Source: Roseomonas sp. HF4
Lineage (GTDB): Bacteria > Pseudomonadota > Alphaproteobacteria > Acetobacterales > Acetobacteraceae
Length of the DNA stretch: 40,477 bases
Assembly (NCBI RefSeq): GCF_005222755.1
Contig: NZ_STGD01000025.1
Span: 1-40,477, forward strand
Direction of reading: 5' to 3'
The notes beneath the pieces were generated by a model that had not been told where the DNA came from, did not search any database, and saw only the letters and a list, made by a program, of their open reading frames with translations. A program made the position numbers and the translations under genes. Below, piece by piece: positions 16,107 through 24,489 of the stretch (its first letter is position 1; the number at the start of each line of letters is the position of its first letter).

Positions 16107-17281
16107 CGCGCGAGCTCGCGCGCCATGGTCTCGAGCCCCGCGAGCGTCAGCGGGTACATGCGGTTCTCCATCAGGCGCTGCAGGATCCCGATGGACTGCG
16201 TGTAGCGCCAGTGGGTCGGCTCCACCGGGTTGAGCCAGGCGGATTTGCGGAAATGCCGCGTCAGCCGCTGCATCCAGACCTGACCGGCTTCCTCGTTCCA
16301 GTGCTCGACGCTGCCGCCGGGCTGGATGATCTCGTAGGGGCTCATGGTCGCGTCGCCCACGAACACCAGGCGCCAGTCGGGGCCGTAGGTGCGCAGCACC
16401 TCCATCATCGGGCGCTCGGTCTCGCGCCGGCGGCGATTGGTCCGCCAGACGCGCTCATAGGGGCAGTTGTGGAAGTACCAGAATTCCAGGTGCTTGAACT
16501 CGCTGCGCGCAGCGGTGAACAGCTCCTGGCAGATGCGGATGTGGTCGTCCATCGACCCGCCGATGTCCATCAGCAGCAGCACCTTCACGGCGTTGTGCCG
16601 CTCCGGGACCATGTGCAGGTCGAGCGAGCCGCCGTTGCGCGCGGTCGCGCCGATCGTGCCGGGGATGTCGAGCTCGGTCGCGGCTCCCGTGCGCGCAAAG
16701 CGGCGCAGCCGGCGCAGCGCCACCTTCATGTTGCGCGACGACAGCGCCTCGTCCTCGTCCAGGTCCTTGAAGTTGCGCTGGTCCCAGACCTTCACGGCGC
16801 GGCGGTGGCGGCTTTCGTCCTGGCCGATCCGCACGCCCTCGGGGTTGTAGCCATGCGCGCCGAAGGGGGAGGTGCCGGCGGTGCCGATCCATTTCGAGCC
16901 GCCCTGGTGGCGGCCCTTCTGCTCGGCGAGCCGCTTCCGCAGCGTCTCCATCAGCGTGTCGAAGCCGCCCAGCGCCTCGACCTGCGCCATCTCCTCGGGC
17001 GTCAGGATCTTCTCGGCCATCCTGCGCAGCCATTCGGCGGGGATCTCGCGCGGCGCCTCGCCCTCCGGCGCCTCCAGCCCCTTGAAGATCTCGCCGAAGA
17101 CGCGGTCGAAGCGGTCGAGGTGGCGCTCGTCCTTCACCAGCGCCGCGCGGGACAGGTGGTAGAAATCATCCACGCTGAAATCGGCCACGCCCTCCTTCAT
17201 CGCGCGGAGCAGCGCCAGGTACTCCGTGATGGAGGCCGGCACGCCGGCGGCGCGCAGCGCCAGGATGAAGGGGGCGAACAC
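16103..17281 (-). CDS. VWA domain protein, CoxE-like
   Basis: A 392-residue protein of the CoxE-like von Willebrand factor A family. Basic, helical N-terminal region, then the VWA domain from about residue 230. The metal-site motif reads D239-I-G-G-S243 instead of the classical D-x-S-x-S. Such proteins work with a MoxR-type AAA+ ATPase as a chaperone pair that remodels or metallates target enzymes; CoxD/CoxE mature CO dehydrogenase, but no target enzyme is encoded here. The GTG start lies 3 bases after the MoxR stop. Its TAG stop is supplied by the terminal CTAG of a long palindrome. Confidence 0.88.
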   Translation of the reverse strand: MFAPFILALRAAGVPASITEYLALLRAMKEGVADFSVDDFYHLSRAALVKDERHLDRFDRVFGEIFKGLEAPEGEAPREIPAEWLRRMAEKILTPEEMAQVEALGGFDTLMETLRKRLAEQKGRHQGGSKWIGTAGTSPFGAHGYNPEGVRIGQDESRHRRAVKVWDQRNFKDLDEDEALSSRNMKVALRRLRRFARTGAATELDIPGTIGATARNGGSLDLHMVPERHNAVKVLLLMDIGGSMDDHIRICQELFTAARSEFKHLEFWYFHNCPYERVWRTNRRRRETERPMMEVLRTYGPDWRLVFVGDATMSPYEIIQPGGSVEHWNEEAGQVWMQRLTRHFRKSAWLNPVEPTHWRYTQSIGILQRLMENRMYPLTLAGLETMARELAR

Positions 17282-17284
17282 GAC

Positions 17285-18133
<849 letters not shown>

Positions 18134-18194
18134 GCGCCCACCTTTCCGAAAATCCGCCGCCAAGGTCAGGCCGCGCCCGGCTTCGCGCAAGGGA

Positions 18195-18674
18195 TCAATC
18201 GAGCGCCTCGGCCGCCAGGCGGAACAGCGCGGCGGCGAAGGCGCGCATGTTCTGCTCGCGCCCCGGCTGCCCGGTCTCGAGCGTGATGACCCGCTCGACC
18301 CGCCCGCTGACGGCGAGGCACGCATGCCCCGCCGCATCGCCGTAGCGGTTGCCCGACGGTCCGGCCGCGCCGGTCTCGGCGAAGCCCCAGTCGGCGCCGA
18401 GCCGCGCGCGCACCGTCCGCGCCAGCAGCAGCGCATAGGGTTCGGAGGAGGAGCGCATGCCCGCCATCCCGGCGTCCGTGATGCCGAGCAGGCCGCTCCG
18501 CGCCGCCTTCGTGTAGACCACGGCGCCACCCAGGAAGAAGGCCGAGGCGCCCGGCAGGGCGAGCAGCGCGGCCGCGATGAGGCCGCCGGCCGAACTTTCG
18601 GCGACGGCCACGGTCTCGCCCCGCGCCTTCAGCCGTTCGGCAACTGCGCGGGACGCGGGCAACAGCGTATCCAT
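18195..18674 (-). CDS. CinA-type nicotinamide-nucleotide amidohydrolase (PncC)
   Basis: A 159-residue stand-alone CinA C-terminal domain. This family deamidates nicotinamide mononucleotide to nicotinate mononucleotide in pyridine-nucleotide recycling. Hallmarks: VAVAESSAGGLIAAAL (about 23-38) with the catalytic serine region, GGAVVYTKAARSGLLGI, and GFAETGAAGPSGNRYG. The ATG at 18674 has GGAGGG at a good distance; an ATG at 18704 is less likely. It is divergent from the REC–GGDEF–EAL gene. Linkage with MoxR may be only transcriptional. Confidence 0.88.
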   Translation of the reverse strand: MDTLLPASRAVAERLKARGETVAVAESSAGGLIAAALLALPGASAFFLGGAVVYTKAARSGLLGITDAGMAGMRSSSEPYALLLARTVRARLGADWGFAETGAAGPSGNRYGDAAGHACLAVSGRVERVITLETGQPGREQNMRAFAAALFRLAAEALD

Positions 18675-18737
18675 CGGCGGGACCCTCCGCGTGGAACGAA
18701 GCAAAACCCGCGCGGCTCCGCCAGTGCGCGCGGCCGA

Positions 18738-18768
18738 TTGCCAAAACGAAAGAGATGTCTCATTTTAT
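18738..18768 (+). promoter_or_regulatory. Possible promoter of REC–GGDEF–EAL gene
   Basis: TTGCCA at 18738 and TTTTAT at 18763, spacing 18-19, in an AT-richer patch of the 151-base divergent region before the start at 18826. A CCGGG/CCCGG hairpin (about 18779-18798) lies in the leader. Weak evidence. Confidence 0.3.
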
Positions 18769-18825
18769 GGCTCCATCGTCCGGGATTTTTCCTGCCCGGC
18801 ATGGCAACCCGTTCGGGCGACCCTG

Positions 18826-20553
18826 ATGCAAGCCAGTCCTGTCCCGACCGATGCCGCCCCCGAGGCCGTGCTTGGCGTCCTGGTCGTGGACGACGAACCC
18901 ATGGTGCGCGACCAGATCGCCCTGGCGCTGCGTCGCCGCGGGCATGCGGTCAGCATCGCCGGCTCGGTCGCCGAGGCGACGGCGGTGATGGCGCTGCAGG
19001 ACGATATCGGCGTCGTCGTCACCGACATCCGCATGCCGGAGGAGGACGGGCTGAGCCTCGCCCGGCGCGTGGCCGGCGCGCCCGAGCCGCTGCGGCCGGA
19101 GGTCGTGCTCGTCACCGGCCACGCCACCATCGAGGACGCGGCCAGCGCTGTGCGCATCGGCGTCTCGGACTTCCTGCGCAAGCCGTTGCGCGCGGCGGAA
19201 TTGGCCGAGGCGGTCGGCGCCGCGATGAAGCGCGCCCGCGCCCGCCGCGCGGCGGGCACGCCGTCCCCTGCCGAGACGCCGGACCCGCTGACGGGCCTGG
19301 CCGGCCGGGCGGAACTGGTCGGCCGGCTGCTTGCGCCCCGCGCCGACGCATGCGGCCTCGTGCTCGTCGACCTCGACCGCTTCCGCCTGGTGAACGAGGC
19401 GCTCGGCATGGCGGCGGGCGATGCGCTGTTGGCCGATACCGGCCGCCGGCTCCGTGCCGCCGCGCCGCCCGGCGCGCTGGTCGCGCGCTTCGGCGACGAC
19501 GAATTCGCGGTGCTGGTCGAACCGGCGGAGGAAGCGGCCCTCGGCGCGCTGGCCGAGCGGCTGCGCGCCGCGCTGACCCGCGGCTTCGAGGCCGGGGGCA
19601 CGCGCCTCGCGCTGACGGCGAGCCTCGGCCATGCCGTCTCGGCCGAGGGCGACGGCGCGGCCTGCCTGCACGGCGCCGAGGCGGCGCTGCGCACGGCGCG
19701 CGGGCGCGGCGGCGACCGCAGCGTGGGCCTCGCCGAGGCAAAGGCGGATGGCGGGCTGCGGCGGGCGCGCCTCGCCGCGGGCTTGGCCGCGGCGCTCGAG
19801 GGCGGGCCGGGCCTCGCCCTCGCCTTCCAGCCGATCCGCCGCGCCGCGGACCTGGCACTGCAGGGGTTCGAGGCGCTGGTCCGCTTCGAGGACCCCGTCC
19901 TCGGCACCAGCGAGCCCGACGAGTTCCTGCCGGTCGCGGCCGAATACGGCATGATGGATGCGCTTGGCCGGCGGGTCCTGCACGACGCGGTGTCCGCCGC
20001 CGCCGCGTGGCGGCGGGACGGGTTGCCGGCGGGCCGCATCGCGGTGAACGTCGCGCCCGACCAGTTGCGCCGGCCCGGCTTCGTGGGCGAGTTGCGCGCC
20101 ATGGCCGACGCGGCCGCGCTGCCCGCCGAGACCCTGGTGGTCGAGGTGACCGAGGCCGGCGCGTTGCCCGGCGGCGGGCTCGCCGCCCTGGCCGCGCTGC
20201 GGGAGGCCGGCTTCGGCGTCGCGATCGACGATTTCGGCGCCGGCCACTCCTCGCTCGCCCGGCTGCGCGACCTGCCCGCGAGCAGCCTGAAGTTCGACCG
20301 CGCCTTCACCGAGCGCCTGCCGGGTGCCGAGGCCGACCGCGCGCTGCTGGCCGGCCTTGTGCGGCTGGCCGACGCCCTCGGCCTCGCCACGGTGGCCGAG
20401 GGCGTGGAGACGCCGGCGCAGCTCGCCGCGCTGCGGGAGGCCGGCGTGCAGGCCTGCCAGGGCTGGCTGCTCGGCCGGCCGATGCCCGCGCGCGACGTCC
20501 CTGGCTTCCTCGCCGGCGCCGCCGGGCCGCTCCGCCTGGACGGCATCGCCTGA
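18826..20553 (+). CDS. Response regulator with GGDEF and EAL domains (cyclic-di-GMP enzyme)
   Basis: A 575-residue cytoplasmic protein in the order REC (about 17-135), GGDEF (about 152-300) and EAL (about 315-562). The receiver has Asp22-Asp23, phospho-acceptor Asp67 and Lys119. The GGDEF signature is FGDDEF (222-227), changed at the second Gly, so cyclase activity is doubtful. The EAL residues are intact: Glu349-Ala-Leu, Asn408, Glu440, Asp468-Asp469, Lys489, Glu525 and Glu528, so it is probably a phosphodiesterase switched by phosphorylation. It converges on a histidine kinase gene 43 bases away; partnership is plausible but unproven. The ATG at 18826 begins just before the receiver. Confidence 0.92.
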   Translation: MQASPVPTDAAPEAVLGVLVVDDEPMVRDQIALALRRRGHAVSIAGSVAEATAVMALQDDIGVVVTDIRMPEEDGLSLARRVAGAPEPLRPEVVLVTGHATIEDAASAVRIGVSDFLRKPLRAAELAEAVGAAMKRARARRAAGTPSPAETPDPLTGLAGRAELVGRLLAPRADACGLVLVDLDRFRLVNEALGMAAGDALLADTGRRLRAAAPPGALVARFGDDEFAVLVEPAEEAALGALAERLRAALTRGFEAGGTRLALTASLGHAVSAEGDGAACLHGAEAALRTARGRGGDRSVGLAEAKADGGLRRARLAAGLAAALEGGPGLALAFQPIRRAADLALQGFEALVRFEDPVLGTSEPDEFLPVAAEYGMMDALGRRVLHDAVSAAAAWRRDGLPAGRIAVNVAPDQLRRPGFVGELRAMADAAALPAETLVVEVTEAGALPGGGLAALAALREAGFGVAIDDFGAGHSSLARLRDLPASSLKFDRAFTERLPGAEADRALLAGLVRLADALGLATVAEGVETPAQLAALREAGVQACQGWLLGRPMPARDVPGFLAGAAGPLRLDGIA

Positions 20554-20567
20554 TCGGCGGCGTGCGG

Positions 20568-20588
20568 GCCGCCCTGGGGCAGGGCGGC
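20568..20588. terminator. Bidirectional hairpin between convergent regulator and kinase genes
   Basis: GCCGCCCT (20568-20575), loop GGGGC, AGGGCGGC (20581-20588). It sits in the 43-base gap between two convergent stops; no T-run. Confidence 0.5.
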
Positions 20589-20596
20589 GGGCCGCG

Positions 20597-22735
20597 TCAC
20601 GCCGCGGGTTGGGCGCCGTGACCTGACGCGGGGCGTCTGTCGTCCTCGGGTTCCGCCGCCATGAAGTCGAGCACCACCTCCGCCCCGCCGGGCACGTTGG
20701 CCAGCCGGATGCCGCCGCCGATCGCCGCCATCATGCCGTGGCAGATCGCGAGGCCGAGCCCGGTGCCCTGTCCGACCGGCTTGGTCGTGAAGAAGGGCTC
20801 GAAGACGCGGTCGATGACTTCGGGCGCGATGCCGCCGCCGCTGTCCCGGACCATGAGCTGCATCTGGCCCTCGGCGGGCGCCCGCGCGGCCAGGGACAGG
20901 CGGCGCTCGCCGGGCGGCCGCGCCGCCATCGCGTCGCGGGCGTTGAGGAACAGGTTCACGAGCACCTGCTCGATCAGCACGATCTGCCCGCGCACCGGCG
21001 GCAGGTCCGGCGGGATGTCGCGCAGGACCTGGATGCCCGCCGCGCGCAGCGCGCTGCCCGCGATGACGAGCGCGCCTTCCACCGCCTGGTCCAGCGCGAT
21101 CGGCGCCAGCGGGCCGGGGTCGCGGCGGCCGAAGACGCGCAGGTGGTCGATGATGGCCTGCGCGCGCAGCGCCTGGCCGGCCACGTCGCGCAGCGTCTGC
21201 ACGGCCTCGACGATGCCGGCCTCGCCCTCGGTCTCCAGCGCGTCGGCGGCGTTGTCCGCGCCGAGCGCCATCGCGGTGACCGGCTGGTTGAGCTCGTGCG
21301 CGAGGCCGGTCGCCATCTCGCCCAGCGTCGCGAGTTTCGAGGCCTCGGCCGCCTGCGCGGCATAGATCCGCTCGGCCGTGATGTCGGCGCGATAGCCCAC
21401 GACCTCCACCCCCTCGGGCCCCTGGGCGACGACGCGCGCGGCCTCCCGCATCCAGGAGGGGGTGCGGCCGGGGCGCGGGGCCTCGTACTCCACCGCGGCG
21501 TCGCGGCCGGCGAACAGGTCGGCCAGGAAGGCCTCCCGCGCGGGGTTGGTGCCGGCGACGGGCAGCGTCTCCATCGCGGTGCTGGCATAGGTCAGGCGGA
21601 AGCCGCCGCCGGCGTCGACGCGTGCGCGATAGACGGCGATGGGCAGGCCCGCGAGCAGCGCCTCGATCTCCTGCCGCGCCGTCGCCGCGGCCGCGCCCTT
21701 GAGCCGCGCCTCCTGCAGCTCCGCGCGCGTGTAGAGGCGTTCGTTGCGCCGCCGCACGACAAGGGCGAGCAGCATGACGACGAGGCTCGTCAGGATCGCC
21801 GCCATGGCCGTGAGCTGCGCGAGGCCCTGGACGGGGGCGAGCGCGGATCCGGCATCGACCCCCGCGCCGACCACCAGCGGCGTGCCGGGCACGGAGCGGA
21901 GGGCGATGAAGCGGTCGGGCCCGCCGAGCGGCCCGCTGCCCCGGATCATCGCGCCGCGGCCCGCGGCCAGGGCCCGGTCCACCTCGGCCCCGAGCGCGAC
22001 CCGCTCCGGCCCGGCCTCGGCGGCGTCGGACCGGGCGAGCACCGTGCCATCCGCGCGCAGCAGGAACATCTGGTCATTCGGGCCCGACTGGATGCGCGCC
22101 AGATGCGCCGAGAGCACGCCGGGGTCGATCGAGATCACCGCGATGCCGATCAACGCGCCGGCCGCGTCCTCCATCCGTCGCGTCACCTGCAGGCCCCGGC
22201 GGCCGGACAGGCGCCCGACGACCGGCTCGCTGACGAACAGGCCCTGGTCCGGCCGGAGGTGAACGCGCACATGCTCCCGGTCGGAGACGTCCACGCGATC
22301 GAACCCCTGCACGCTCGACCAGCGGACGCGGCCATCCGGCGCGATATCGGCCACCTGCACGAGGCCGAGGCGCCCGGCCGCCGCGAGTTCGGCCAGGCGC
22401 GCGGCCAGGATGTCCGACGCCTTTGTGTCGCCCGCCTGCTCCAGGACCAGCCGTGCGTGCATCAGGGTGAAGTTCGCCTCGATCCCATCCAGGGTGCGCA
22501 GCACGAACTGCTCGAGCAGGCGTGCGGCGACCTCCGCCTCCTCGCTCGCCTTCGCGGTGGCGCTGCGCGTGCCCTGCTGGATGAACAGGTAGGCGCCGAG
22601 CCCGATCGCGATCAGCGCAAGGGCCATCACGGCGCCGGTCGCGAAGGCGCGGCGCGCATGGCCGCGGGCCGGGCGACGCAGCGCGGCGTCGTCGGTCACG
22701 GCCGGCTGCTGGTCGGGGGCCGCCGCGGCCGTCAT
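20597..22735 (-). CDS. Membrane sensor histidine kinase with periplasmic Cache-like and PAS domains
   Basis: A 712-residue kinase. First membrane helix about 31-53, periplasmic Cache/PDC-like sensor about 55-300 (DREHVRVHL...GLFVSEPVVGR...VTRRM is typical), second membrane helix about 306-327, PAS-like segment about 355-455, then the kinase core. The core has His480 in LAHELNQPV, N-box VNLFLNARDAM near 593-603, DSGGG (631-635) and GTGLGL (658-663). The H box HELNQP is typical of DctB/FixL-type two-component kinases. It is downstream of the rhodanese gene by 57 bases on the same strand. Confidence 0.92.
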   Translation of the reverse strand: MTAAAAPDQQPAVTDDAALRRPARGHARRAFATGAVMALALIAIGLGAYLFIQQGTRSATAKASEEAEVAARLLEQFVLRTLDGIEANFTLMHARLVLEQAGDTKASDILAARLAELAAAGRLGLVQVADIAPDGRVRWSSVQGFDRVDVSDREHVRVHLRPDQGLFVSEPVVGRLSGRRGLQVTRRMEDAAGALIGIAVISIDPGVLSAHLARIQSGPNDQMFLLRADGTVLARSDAAEAGPERVALGAEVDRALAAGRGAMIRGSGPLGGPDRFIALRSVPGTPLVVGAGVDAGSALAPVQGLAQLTAMAAILTSLVVMLLALVVRRRNERLYTRAELQEARLKGAAAATARQEIEALLAGLPIAVYRARVDAGGGFRLTYASTAMETLPVAGTNPAREAFLADLFAGRDAAVEYEAPRPGRTPSWMREAARVVAQGPEGVEVVGYRADITAERIYAAQAAEASKLATLGEMATGLAHELNQPVTAMALGADNAADALETEGEAGIVEAVQTLRDVAGQALRAQAIIDHLRVFGRRDPGPLAPIALDQAVEGALVIAGSALRAAGIQVLRDIPPDLPPVRGQIVLIEQVLVNLFLNARDAMAARPPGERRLSLAARAPAEGQMQLMVRDSGGGIAPEVIDRVFEPFFTTKPVGQGTGLGLAICHGMMAAIGGGIRLANVPGGAEVVLDFMAAEPEDDRRPASGHGAQPAA

Positions 22736-22792
22736 CGCCCGGCGCCCCCCGGGGCCCGCGCCAGGGGCAGAAGCCCTCTCATGCCCTCCGCG

Positions 22793-23170
22793 CTACTTCT
22801 CGACGGGCCCGTCGGCATCGAGCCACGCCTTGAAGCCGCCCAGGTTCCGGACGTTCCCGTACCCCATGTCGTGCAGCGTCTTGAGCACCAGCGCCGACCG
22901 ACCGCCCGAGGCGCAATAGGCGACGATGGTCTTCGCACGGTCGAAATTCGCGTCGTGCAGGGGGGAGGCGGGGTCGGCGCGGAACTCCACCAGGCCGCGC
23001 GGGATGGCCAGCGCGCCCGGCACCTTGCCGGACGCTGCGACCTCGTTCGGTTCCCGCACGTCGAGGAAGACCACGTCCTCCCGCCCGTGCAGGGCCTTGG
23101 CCTCCGCGGCCGTGACGCGCGGCACGACGGCCTCGGCGGCGGCGAGCATCTGCTGGACGGTGACGGTCAT
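22793..23170 (-). CDS. Single-domain rhodanese-like protein
   Basis: A 125-residue rhodanese domain. DVVFLDVREPNEVAASGKVPGA is the family core, and the loop CASGGRS starts with active-site Cys86. Rhodaneses move sulfane sulfur, for example from thiosulfate to cyanide or thiol acceptors; the acceptor here is unknown. No signal peptide, so cytoplasmic. It follows the first MAPEG gene by 26 bases and is probably the last cysteine/thiol-linked gene of the MAPEG–YbaK operon. Confidence 0.9.
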   Translation of the reverse strand: MTVTVQQMLAAAEAVVPRVTAAEAKALHGREDVVFLDVREPNEVAASGKVPGALAIPRGLVEFRADPASPLHDANFDRAKTIVAYCASGGRSALVLKTLHDMGYGNVRNLGGFKAWLDADGPVEK

Positions 23171-23196
23171 CGCGTGTCCTCCGTTGCGCGGCCGGG

Positions 23197-23592
23197 TCAG
23201 GCCCAGCCGATGATGAGGCCGATCATGACGGCCAGGGCCGAGAGGGCAATGGCCGAAAACGTCGCGGCCATGCCGCCGACGCGGAAGCGGAAATCCTCGG
23301 GCTCGCGCGCGATGCCGAAGCCGTGCGCGACGCGGCCCGCCAGCAGCGCCGCGCCGACCGGGTGCAGCACCCAGCCCGGCGCGCCGCCGGCCTCGGCCAG
23401 CGCCATCAGCACCAGCGCGAAGGGGACGTATTCGGCGAAGTTCGCCTGCGCGCGCACGGCGCGCTCCAGCGCCGCGTCGCCGCCCGTGCCGATCGCGACC
23501 CGCGCGGCGCGCCGCCGGCCGATGACCCGCAGCGACAGCCACAGGCAGACCGGCGCCAGCAGCGCCGCCCAGAAGGCCGTGTTCGCCATCAT
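23197..23592 (-). CDS. MAPEG-family membrane protein, copy 1
   Basis: A 131-residue integral membrane protein with four predicted helices. The family motif E-RAV-x4-N-FAEYVP is present (ERAVRAQANFAEYVPF). MAPEG proteins include microsomal glutathione transferases and related bacterial enzymes; the substrate is unknown. Its ATG at 23592 overlaps the TGA of the YbaK gene (ATGA). It is a paralog of the gene at 24053-24448, with the same length and motif but differing elsewhere. Confidence 0.87.
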   Translation of the reverse strand: MMANTAFWAALLAPVCLWLSLRVIGRRRAARVAIGTGGDAALERAVRAQANFAEYVPFALVLMALAEAGGAPGWVLHPVGAALLAGRVAHGFGIAREPEDFRFRVGGMAATFSAIALSALAVMIGLIIGWA

Positions 23593-24056
23593 TCCCTCAC
23601 CTCCGCCACCGTCGCGCCGGTGATGCGGAGCAGTTCCGCCGGCGTGGTGCGGAAGACATGTTGGGGCGAGCCCGCCGCCGCCCAGACCGGGTCGAGCGCC
23701 AGCAGGTCCCGGTCCAGCAGCAGGATGGGCGGCGCCAGGTGGCCGAGCGGCGAGACGCCGCCGATCGCGAAGCCCGTGACGTCGCGCACCCAGGCGCCGT
23801 CGGCGCGCTTCACCGGCTGGCCGATGGCGGCCGCCACCTTGGCCATGTCCACCCGGTTGGCGCCCGAGGCGACGACCAGCACCGCCCGGGCGCCGGCGCG
23901 GAACACGATGGATTTGGCGATCTGCGCCACCGCGCAGCCGACCGCCGCGGCGGCGTCCGCCGCGCTGCGCGTGCCGTCGGCGAAGGCCGCGATGGTGTCG
24001 GGATGCCCCGCGGCCAGCAGCGCCGCCCGCACCCGCTCGACCGAGGATCCGCTCAT
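23589..24056 (-). CDS. YbaK/EbsC-family aminoacyl-tRNA deacylase
   Basis: A 155-residue YbaK/ProX-type protein, which hydrolyses mischarged tRNA such as Cys- or Ala-tRNA(Pro). Diagnostic stretches: AVGCAVAQIAKSIVFRAG with the catalytic Lys, VVASGANRVDMAKVA, and VTGFAIGGVSPLGH, the last being characteristic of the family. The start is the ATG at 24056 that overlaps the TGA of the upstream MAPEG gene (ATGA). Its own TGA overlaps the start of the next MAPEG gene. This tight sandwich between two MAPEG paralogs suggests coordinated translation. Confidence 0.9.
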   Translation of the reverse strand: MSGSSVERVRAALLAAGHPDTIAAFADGTRSAADAAAAVGCAVAQIAKSIVFRAGARAVLVVASGANRVDMAKVAAAIGQPVKRADGAWVRDVTGFAIGGVSPLGHLAPPILLLDRDLLALDPVWAAAGSPQHVFRTTPAELLRITGATVAEVRE

Positions 24057-24448
24057 GGCCAGAGCCCTAGGCCGCCGCCGAGCGCGAGCCCCCCCGCGCC
24101 CAGCAGCCCCGCGAGCGTCAGCAGCATTCCCGTCCCGCGCAGCGGCCGGATGTCCGGCGCCCGCCACATCCCGGCGGCATGCAGCGCGCGGCCGGCCAGC
24201 ATGGCGAGCCCCGCCGCATGCAGCGCCCAGGGGGCCGCGCCGCACAATTCGGCCGCCAGCAGCGCCACCAGGAAGACCGGCACGTATTCGGCGAAATTTC
24301 CGTGCAGCCGCACGGCGCGCTCCAGCCGGGCATCGCCGCCCGTGCCGATCATCACCTGCGTGCGATACCGTTCCGCGAAGACGCGGAAGGTCAGCACCAG
24401 GAACAGCGCCATCAGCAGCGCGGCATGCAGCGCGGTCACGCGGGGCAT
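24053..24448 (-). CDS. MAPEG-family membrane protein, copy 2
   Basis: A 131-residue, four-helix membrane protein with the MAPEG motif ERAVRLHGNFAEYVPV. It leads a run of four same-strand genes: MAPEG, YbaK, MAPEG, rhodanese. Its stop overlaps the YbaK start. The two MAPEG copies share the core motif, the IGTGGDA/LERAVR stretch and overall length, which suggests an old duplication with the deacylase gene caught between. It is divergent from hemW, with 41 bases between starts, so promoters must overlap closely. Confidence 0.87.
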   Translation of the reverse strand: MPRVTALHAALLMALFLVLTFRVFAERYRTQVMIGTGGDARLERAVRLHGNFAEYVPVFLVALLAAELCGAAPWALHAAGLAMLAGRALHAAGMWRAPDIRPLRGTGMLLTLAGLLGAGGLALGGGLGLWP

Positions 24449-24489
24449 CCTGGTCCTCCCTATTCGACAGGGGCTGCCGGCCGGCCCAT

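Noticed and set aside
18760..20600. Two long minus-strand frames opposite the REC–GGDEF–EAL gene
   Set aside because: Both are antisense to a gene with complete domain motifs and show only biased composition.
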